DNA from: Streptomyces sp. NBC_00775
GTDB taxonomy: Bacteria > Actinomycetota > Actinomycetes > Streptomycetales > Streptomycetaceae
Assembly: GCF_036347135.1 (NCBI RefSeq)
Contig: NZ_CP108938.1
Location: 1,364,001-1,428,000, forward strand
Direction of reading: 5' to 3'
DNA length: 64,000 nucleotides
Position numbers and translations under genes: made by a program. The notes under the pieces are model-generated. The model made no database searches. It saw only the letters and a program-made list of their open reading frames with translations, and was not told where the DNA came from. Every line of letters starts with the position of its first letter. The stretch's first letter is position 1. Shown here one piece after another: positions 58,713-64,000 of the stretch.

Positions 58713-59168
58713 TCAGGCGTAGAACCGAGACAGACTCTGCAGGACCGCGGCGGGCTTCTGGCCGCCGTCGATCTCTATCGTCCCGTCGACGGCGATCTGC
58801 ACCCCGCCGGGCACGTCCTCGACCGAGGCGAGCTTCGCGACCAGCCGGATCCGCGAGCCGACCTTCACCGGGGAGGGGAACCGCACCTTGTTCAGGCCGT
58901 AGTTGACCTTCGTCGACACGCCCTCGACGTCCAGGAGTTCGGTGAAGAGCGGGATGAAGAGGGAGAGGGTCAGATAGCCGTGCGCGATGGGCGCGCCGAA
59001 GGGGCCCTCGGCCGCCTTCTCCGGGTCGACGTGGATCCACTGGTGGTCGCCGGTGGCGTCGGCGAACGTGTTGACGCGTTCCTGGGTGATCTCGATCCAC
59101 TCGCTGGTGCCGAGGTCGCTGCCCGCGAGCTTCTTGAGTTCGTCGAGGCCGTTCACGGTGATGCTCAT
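58713..59168 (-). CDS. MaoC-family enoyl-CoA hydratase-like protein
   Basis: This 151-residue hot-dog-fold protein has the MaoC hydratase motif as FADATGDHQWIHVDPEKA (Asp and His of the hydratase site) followed by GPFGAPIAHGYLTLSL. It should hydrate an enoyl-CoA to a 3-hydroxyacyl-CoA. ATG at 59168 overlaps the stop of the acyl-CoA ligase gene, and it is the last gene of the operon. Confidence 0.87.
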   Translation of the reverse strand: MSITVNGLDELKKLAGSDLGTSEWIEITQERVNTFADATGDHQWIHVDPEKAAEGPFGAPIAHGYLTLSLFIPLFTELLDVEGVSTKVNYGLNKVRFPSPVKVGSRIRLVAKLASVEDVPGGVQIAVDGTIEIDGGQKPAAVLQSLSRFYA

Positions 59169-60691
59169 ATGCGCTTCCCTGTCGAGGAGTTGGTGGTGCC
59201 GTACCGCGTACGGACACGGGCTTTGAGGAGCTTTCCGGAGGCGGTGCGCGGGAGTTCGTCCGCGATGACCACCGACTTCGGGATCTTGTACTTGGCGAGG
59301 CGTCCGGCGAGCGACGCGAGGACGGCGTCCGGGTCCAGGTCGATTCCCTCGCGGGCGACGACGACCGCGCGCGGCACCTCGCCCCACTTGTCGTCGGCGA
59401 CACCGATGACCGCGCACTCGACGATGTCGGGGTGGGCGAGGAGCAGGTCCTCGATCTCGGCGGGGTAGATGTTCTCGCCGCCCGAGATGATCATGTCCTT
59501 GATGCGGTCGACGATGAAGACATAGCCGTCCTCGTCGATCCGGGCGGCGTCTCCGCTGCGGAACCAGCCGTCGGTGAAGACGGCGGCCGTCTCGTCGGGC
59601 AGGCCCCAGTAGCCGGGCATGACGTGCGGGCCGCGGACGACCACCTCGCCCGTCTCCCCGATGTCGACCGGCGTGAAGTCGGGCCGTACGACCCGGACAT
59701 CGCTGAAGAAGTGCGGCACGCCCGCCGAACCCGCCTTGCTCTCGGCGTGTTCCGCGTCCAGGAAGAGGGTGCCGGGCGCGGCCTCCGTCATGCCGTAGCC
59801 CTGGAGGAAGGTGAGGCCGCGCTCCTGGTAGGCGGCGATCAGCGGGGTCGGCACCGGCGAGCCGCCGCAGGTGAGGATGCGCAGCGAGGACAGGTCGGCG
59901 TCGGCCCAGCGCGGATGCCTGGCCACCTGGTCGAACATGGTCGGCACGCCGAACATGAAGGTGATCCGGTGCCGTTCGATCAGGTCGAGGGTGGCCGCCG
60001 GGTCGAAGGACTCGACCAGGACGCAGGTGCCGCCCTTGAGCAGCACCGGCAGGGTGAGCATGTTCAGCCCGGCCGTGTGGAACAACGGGGCGGAGACCAG
60101 GGCGCGTTCGTCGGCGATCAGGTCGTGGTCGACGAGGACGTTGACCGCGTTCCAGGTCAGATTGCCGTGGGTGAGCATCGCGCCCTTGGGGCGGCCCGTC
60201 GTGCCCGAGGTGTACATGATGATGCAGGTGTCGTCGGCGGTGACAGGCTGGTCGACCGGCTCCTCGGCGGCCCCGGCGATCAACTCCTCGTAGCGCTCGC
60301 CCACTTCGAGGAACGTACGGACGTCGGTGTGGCCCGGCAGCCCCGCGACGAGCCCGGCGAGCGACGGTGCGTACACCAGGGCCTTGGCGCCCGAATCGCC
60401 CAGCTGGTAGGCGATCTCGGGGCCGGCGAGCCGGGGGTTGAGCGGTACGAACACCGCGCCCAGGGCACCCGCGGCGAAGAGGGTTTCGAGGTACGCGGGA
60501 TGGTTGGGGCCGAGATAGGCGATCCGGTCGCCGCGGCGCAGGCCCAGGGCGCGCAGGGCCTGCGCGAGCCGGGTCGTGCGCGTGTACAGCTCGGCGTAGC
60601 TGACGTCGCGGTCGCCGTGGATCAGGGCGGTGCGGTGCGGGGTCTTGCGGGCCCGGCGTGCGGGCCACGACCCCAGTCCCTCATTGCGCAT
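59165..60691 (-). CDS. Acyl-CoA synthetase (AMP-forming)
   Basis: This 508-residue member of the ANL superfamily activates a carboxylic acid to its CoA thioester through an acyl-AMP. The P-loop is IMYTSGTTGRPKGAML, the adenine motif is FLQGYGMTEAAPG, the hinge region is WFRSGDAARIDEDGYVFIVD and the C-terminal catalytic lysine lies in PRTASGKLLK. It resembles fatty-acid-CoA ligases, but the acid is unknown and could be aromatic. It lies 51 bases after the amidohydrolase gene. Confidence 0.87.
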   Translation of the reverse strand: MRNEGLGSWPARRARKTPHRTALIHGDRDVSYAELYTRTTRLAQALRALGLRRGDRIAYLGPNHPAYLETLFAAGALGAVFVPLNPRLAGPEIAYQLGDSGAKALVYAPSLAGLVAGLPGHTDVRTFLEVGERYEELIAGAAEEPVDQPVTADDTCIIMYTSGTTGRPKGAMLTHGNLTWNAVNVLVDHDLIADERALVSAPLFHTAGLNMLTLPVLLKGGTCVLVESFDPAATLDLIERHRITFMFGVPTMFDQVARHPRWADADLSSLRILTCGGSPVPTPLIAAYQERGLTFLQGYGMTEAAPGTLFLDAEHAESKAGSAGVPHFFSDVRVVRPDFTPVDIGETGEVVVRGPHVMPGYWGLPDETAAVFTDGWFRSGDAARIDEDGYVFIVDRIKDMIISGGENIYPAEIEDLLLAHPDIVECAVIGVADDKWGEVPRAVVVAREGIDLDPDAVLASLAGRLAKYKIPKSVVIADELPRTASGKLLKARVRTRYGTTNSSTGKRI

Positions 60692-60742
60692 CTGTCTGCC
60701 CCTGTCCGTCGTCGCACATGGGATGGCACATGGGGTGGCCCC

Positions 60743-61618
60743 TTACGGTGTGCTCAGCCCGAGCAGTCGGGCGGCGTTCTCCTTGAGGATCTTCGGCTTG
60801 ACCTCGTCCTTGATCGGCAGCTTCTCGAAGTCGGCGAGCCAGCGGTCGGGGGTGAGGACGGGGAAGTCGGAGCCGAACAGGACCTTGTCCTTCAGCAGCG
60901 TGTTGGCGTACTGCACCAGCTGCGGCGGGAAGTACTTCGGGGACCAGCCGGACAGGTCGATGTGCACGCCCGGCTTGTGTGTGGCGACGGCGAGCGCCTC
61001 GTCCTGCCAGGGGAAGGACGGATGCGCCAGGATGATCTTCAGATGCGGGAAGTCGGCGGCCACGTCGTCCACGTGCAGCGGGTTGGAGTACTTGAGCCGG
61101 ATGCCGCCTCCGCCGGGCACTCCGGCGCCGATCCCCGTCTGCCCGGTGTGGAAGAGGGCGATCGTGCCGGTCTCCTCGATCACCTCGTAGAGGTCGTACG
61201 CCACTGAGCGGTCGTTGGGGAAGAAGCCCTGGATGCTGGGGTGGAACTTGAAGCCCTTCACCCCGTACTCCTCGACCAGCCGGCGGGCCTGCTTGACCCC
61301 CGCCCTGCCGCGGAAGGGGTCGATGGAGGCGAAGGGGATCAGCACGTCCGCGTTGGCGGCCGCCGCCTCCGCGACCTCCTCGTTGGGGACGGGCGCGGTG
61401 CCGGTGGCGGACTCGGCGTCCACCGTGAAGATCACGGCGGCCATCTTCCGCTCGCGGTAGTAGGCGGCTGTCTCCTCCAGGGTCGGCTTCCGCTTGCCCT
61501 CGACCTTGAAGTAGGCGCTGGAGGCGTCGTGCAGATCGTCGTCGAGCGAGGAGTGGCCCTTCGACGACACCTCGGCATGGGTGTGGACGTCGATCGCGAC
61601 CAGTTCGTTCAGGTCCAT
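60743..61618 (-). CDS. Amidohydrolase-2 family protein (ACMSD-like)
   Basis: This 291-residue metal-dependent TIM-barrel enzyme is related to ACMSD and gamma-resorcylate-type decarboxylases. It has the N-terminal HxH (AIDVHTHAEVSS), a central KGFKFHPSIQGF and IALFHTGQTG, a further His in IILAHPSFPW and the catalytic Asp in VLFGSDFPVL. Members hydrolyse or decarboxylate small cyclic or aromatic acids. ATG at 61618 shares one base with the SDR stop, so the genes are coupled. Its presence in a CoA-type catabolic operon suggests action on the ring-derived acid before or after CoA activation. Confidence 0.83.
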   Translation of the reverse strand: MDLNELVAIDVHTHAEVSSKGHSSLDDDLHDASSAYFKVEGKRKPTLEETAAYYRERKMAAVIFTVDAESATGTAPVPNEEVAEAAAANADVLIPFASIDPFRGRAGVKQARRLVEEYGVKGFKFHPSIQGFFPNDRSVAYDLYEVIEETGTIALFHTGQTGIGAGVPGGGGIRLKYSNPLHVDDVAADFPHLKIILAHPSFPWQDEALAVATHKPGVHIDLSGWSPKYFPPQLVQYANTLLKDKVLFGSDFPVLTPDRWLADFEKLPIKDEVKPKILKENAARLLGLSTP

Positions 61619-62535
61619 CACGCCTCCGGCAGCTTCGGCGCGGGGATCCCGACGGTCTGCGGCTCGGCGCCGACAGAGGTGGCCCAGGCGTCGGCCAGAG
61701 TGTCCGGGGTCCAGCCGCCGTCCGCGTACGCCGCCTTGATCTCCTGCGGATGCGACCAGAGTGCCACCTTGTCGCCGCCGATGCCGATGGCCTGCCCGGT
61801 GACGCCGCGGGCGGCCTCGGAGGCGAGGAAGGGGACGAGGGCGGCGCAGTCCTCGGGGGTCCCGAAGCCCTCGCCCTTGCGGAGGAAGTCGGGCAGCGGC
61901 GCGCCCTCCCGCATGGCCTCGATGTACGGCGCGAACGCCGGGATGGTCTCGGTCATCGCGGTCGCGGCGACCGGCACGATCGCGTTGACGGTGATGCCCG
62001 CGCGGCCCAGCTCCATCGACCAGGTACGGGCCATGGCGGCGATGCCCGCCTTCGCGGCGGCGTAGTTCGTCTGGCCGAAGTTGCCGCGCTGCCCGGCCGG
62101 CGAGCCGACCAGGATCAGGCTGCCGCCCTCGCCCTGCTCGCGCATCCGCACGGCGGCGGCGCGGGCGCAGGTGAAGGTGCCCTTGAGGTGGGTGGTGATC
62201 ACCGCGTCGAAGTCCTCGTCGGTCATCTTCCACAGGACCTTGTCGCGCAGGATGCCCGCGTTGGTCACCAGGATGTCGAGCCGTCCGAACTCCTCCACGG
62301 CACGGTTGACCAGGCGGTCGGCGGCCTCGCTGGTGCCGACCGGGACCACCTCGGCCACGGCGGTGCCGCCCGCCTCGGTGATCGCCTTGACGGCCTGCTC
62401 GGCGACGGCCTCGTCGACGTCGTTGACGACCACGGAGGCTCCGGCGGCGGCGAGAGCGTGCGCGTAGGCCAGGCCGAGGCCACGGCCCGAGCCGGTGACG
62501 ACGGCGACCTTGCCGGTGAGATCGATGCTGGGCAC
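61618..62535 (-). CDS. Short-chain dehydrogenase/reductase
   Basis: This is a 305-residue NAD(P)-dependent SDR with the cofactor loop VTGSGRGLGLAYA, the NAG motif LVTNAGILRD and the active site Y-x3-K in TNYAAAKAGI with the Ser in ILVGSPAGQ. It resembles the 3-hydroxyacyl-CoA dehydrogenase-like SDRs of the MFE/HSD17B4 type, in keeping with the MaoC hydratase in the same operon. It is the first gene of the operon and is divergent from the MarR gene across a long imperfect palindrome. Confidence 0.87.
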   Translation of the reverse strand: MPSIDLTGKVAVVTGSGRGLGLAYAHALAAAGASVVVNDVDEAVAEQAVKAITEAGGTAVAEVVPVGTSEAADRLVNRAVEEFGRLDILVTNAGILRDKVLWKMTDEDFDAVITTHLKGTFTCARAAAVRMREQGEGGSLILVGSPAGQRGNFGQTNYAAAKAGIAAMARTWSMELGRAGITVNAIVPVAATAMTETIPAFAPYIEAMREGAPLPDFLRKGEGFGTPEDCAALVPFLASEAARGVTGQAIGIGGDKVALWSHPQEIKAAYADGGWTPDTLADAWATSVGAEPQTVGIPAPKLPEA

Positions 62536-62604
62536 GACGGTGTCCCTTCGAGAAGCAGATGCGGCTACGAGAAGCAGGTGCGGCTACGAGATCGAAGCTA
62601 AGGA

Positions 62605-62632
62605 CAATAATTGTTGACGTCAATAGTTGTTG
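62605..62632. promoter_or_regulatory. long imperfect palindrome, likely MarR operator
   Basis: The site is centred on TTGACGTCAA (62614-62623), a perfect 10-bp palindrome. Pairing continues outward with a few mismatches to a span of 28 bases. A second overlapping palindrome, ACAATAATTGT, lies at 62604-62614. The site is unusually AT-rich and lies between the divergent SDR operon and the MarR-IclR pair, as expected for a MarR regulator. Confidence 0.6.
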
Positions 62633-62715
62633 CCGTTCGACTTGTACGCCATGCTGTTCTCGTACGGACGTCACTCCGTACCGGAGAAGGACGCAGGACC
62701 GCCCCGCCCGGGGCC

Positions 62716-63219
62716 ATGACCAGGGAGCCCGCCATCGCCCGCCAGCCGCACGCCGCCACCCCCGCCTCCATCGACGCGCAGGAGCCGTGGATGCGCGGGC
62801 TGCACGCGGACACCGGATATCTCCTGTACCGGCTGGGTCTGCGCTCGGGTCAGTTGTTCAACACGTTTCTGCAGGAGTCCGGGCTGCGCCTGCGCCACTA
62901 CGCGCTGCTGCGCTTCCTGGCCACCTCCGAGGGCGCGCTCCAGCGGGAGCTGAGCACCCGGCTCGGTTATGACCCGAGCGCGATCGTCGGCCTGGTCGAC
63001 GACCTGGAGAAGCTCGGGTTCGCCGAGCGCCGCCCCTCGCCGGACGACCGCCGCAGCCGGATCGTCGTCCTGACCGAGGACGGCCGGTCCTTCCTGCGCG
63101 ACACCGACGAAGCGGGCCTGCGCGTCACCAACGATCTGCTCCAGCCCCTCGGCCCCGCCGAGCGCGAGACCCTGCACGCGCTCCTGCAACGGATCACCGA
63201 GACCGAACTCGACTCATGA
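62716..63219 (+). CDS. MarR-family transcriptional regulator
   Basis: This 167-residue regulator has the MarR winged helix (EGALQRELSTRLGYDPSAIV, then VDDLEKLGFAERRPSPDDRR). ATG at 62716 is used; a longer frame reaching 62611 would run through the operator and is rejected. It lies divergent from the acyl-CoA operon and probably represses it, with an aromatic acid or its CoA ester as effector. The stop overlaps the start of the IclR gene. Confidence 0.85.
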   Translation: MTREPAIARQPHAATPASIDAQEPWMRGLHADTGYLLYRLGLRSGQLFNTFLQESGLRLRHYALLRFLATSEGALQRELSTRLGYDPSAIVGLVDDLEKLGFAERRPSPDDRRSRIVVLTEDGRSFLRDTDEAGLRVTNDLLQPLGPAERETLHALLQRITETELDS

Positions 63220-63983
63220 CCACCCTGTCCGCGCCCGACCGTCTGCTCGCCGTGCTCGCCGCCTTCGACCACGAGCACCCGGCGCTGTGCCTGACGGACA
63301 TCAGCCGCCGGGCCGGGCTCACCCTCACCACGGCCCACCGGCTGGTCGGCGCCCTCACCGAGTGGGGCGCACTGGAGCGGGACGAAGAGGGCGTCTACCA
63401 CGTGGGCCTGCGCCTCTGGGAGATCGCGGCACTCGCCCCGCGCGGCCTGGCGCTGCGGCAGATCGCACTGCCGCACCTGGAGGACCTGTACGAAGCGACG
63501 CACGAGAACGTGCAGCTTGCCGTCCGCGACGGCTCCGAGGTCGTCTACATCGAGTGGATCTCCGGGCGCTCCGCGGTCGGCGTCCGCATCCAGGTGGGCG
63601 CCCGCTGGCCGCTGCACGCCACCGGCGTGGGGCTCGCGCTGCTCGCCCACGGCGACCCGGCGCTCCAGGACGCGTACTGCGACCGCCCGCTCGCCTCCTT
63701 CACCCCGCACACCGTCACGGATCCGGCCCGGCTGCGCCGCCTGCTCGCCGAAGTACGGCGCACGGGAGTGGCGGTGAGCAGCCGTCAGGTGACCGACGAC
63801 GCCCTGTCGGTGGCCGCTCCGGTGCGCGGGACGGGCGGGACGGTCGTCGCGGCCGTCTCGGTCGTGGTGCCCCAAGCCGACGCGCAGGTACCGGCGTTGA
63901 TCCCCGCGGTACGGCTGGCGGCGCGCGGGATATCGCGGGCGCTGGGGTGGCAGCCGCAGACCCCGGTCACGCCGGGCTCGTAG
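63216..63983 (+). CDS. IclR-family transcriptional regulator
   Basis: This 255-residue regulator has an N-terminal winged helix (PALCLTDISRRAGLTLTTAH followed by RLVGALTEWGALERDEEGVY) and a GAF-like effector domain (ENVQLAVRDGSEVVYIEWIS). ATG at 63216 overlaps the MarR stop by four bases, so the two regulators are made together. Regulators of the IclR family often control aromatic-acid degradation. A MarR and an IclR protein produced as a pair could give dual control of the divergent catabolic operon. Confidence 0.87.
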   Translation: MTTLSAPDRLLAVLAAFDHEHPALCLTDISRRAGLTLTTAHRLVGALTEWGALERDEEGVYHVGLRLWEIAALAPRGLALRQIALPHLEDLYEATHENVQLAVRDGSEVVYIEWISGRSAVGVRIQVGARWPLHATGVGLALLAHGDPALQDAYCDRPLASFTPHTVTDPARLRRLLAEVRRTGVAVSSRQVTDDALSVAAPVRGTGGTVVAAVSVVVPQADAQVPALIPAVRLAARGISRALGWQPQTPVTPGS

Positions 63984-64000
63984 GGCGCCGGTATATCCCT

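Noticed and set aside
1..64000. tRNA, rRNA, riboswitch, prophage or replication origin
   Set aside because: I looked for cloverleaf-like elements, DnaA-box clusters, phage structural genes and known riboswitch cores by eye and saw none. This is not a substitute for a covariance-model search.

Overview
The window looks like chromosomal DNA from a Streptomyces or a close relative. The GC content is very high with GC-rich third positions. GTG starts and ATGA/GTGA gene overlaps are common. There are many solute-binding lipoproteins and Tat-exported enzymes. Two sugar ABC importers lack their own ATPase, as is usual in Streptomyces, where one shared MsiK-type ATPase serves several importers. No rRNA, tRNA, CRISPR array or prophage was seen. 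The only mobile DNA recognised is an IS110-family remnant at the left edge and a MITE-like inverted-repeat element near 33.6-33.8 kb.

Layout, left to right. (1) 0.1-7.3 kb: IS110 remnant, then a vanA/vanB-type Rieske demethylase with a 56-aa Cys/His protein wedged between the two subunits, then a taurine/nitrate-type ABC importer. (2) 7.2-15.6 kb, minus strand: a LacI-controlled alpha-glucan operon (binding protein, two permeases, GH13 alpha-glucosidase, secreted GH87-like alpha-1,3-glucanase). (3) 15.6-22.9 kb: a trans-4-hydroxy-L-proline catabolic regulon (GntR, 2-epimerase, deaminase, three-subunit D-hydroxyproline dehydrogenase) and a divergent Xaa-Pro aminopeptidase. A 12-bp motif resembling GTRMWATRTCAC lies at all three promoter regions. 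(4) 22.9-28.6 kb: a PotABCD-type polyamine importer, a divergent FCD-type GntR regulator and a soluble Cache-domain protein. (5) 28.7-33.8 kb: an orphan MmyB-like sensor domain, then an XRE regulator, an HExxH peptidase-like protein, a multi-pass membrane protein and an FAD monooxygenase in one tight operon, followed by the MITE. (6) 33.8-42.3 kb: single genes, namely an alpha/beta-hydrolase, a 78-aa protein, an Sfp-type PPTase overlapping a metallophosphoesterase, an ATP-grasp enzyme, a GH18 chitinase-like enzyme behind two DasR-like sites, an ACC deaminase/D-cysteine desulfhydrase and a sulfotransferase. (7) 42.5-58.6 kb: a large glycan-utilisation locus (GH38, GH4, DeoR regulator, PfkB kinase, sugar importer, GH2, and two Tat-exported proteins, a calcineurin-type phosphoesterase with a LamG-like domain and a PHP-domain protein). 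(8) 58.7-64.0 kb: an acyl-CoA-type catabolic operon (SDR, amidohydrolase, acyl-CoA ligase, MaoC) divergent from a coupled MarR-IclR regulator pair.

Together the genes suit a soil saprophyte that breaks down plant, fungal and animal polymers (lignin aromatics, alpha-1,3-glucan, chitin, collagen or extensin hydroxyproline, N-glycan-like or phosphorylated glycans), with a local regulator beside most uptake/catabolism modules. The best candidates for undescribed biology are the hydroxyproline regulon with its shared operator, the glycan locus with two exported phosphoesterase-like enzymes and a kinase + GH4 pair, the XRE/HExxH/membrane/FAD operon with its unusual upstream repeats, and the small protein coupled between VanA and VanB.
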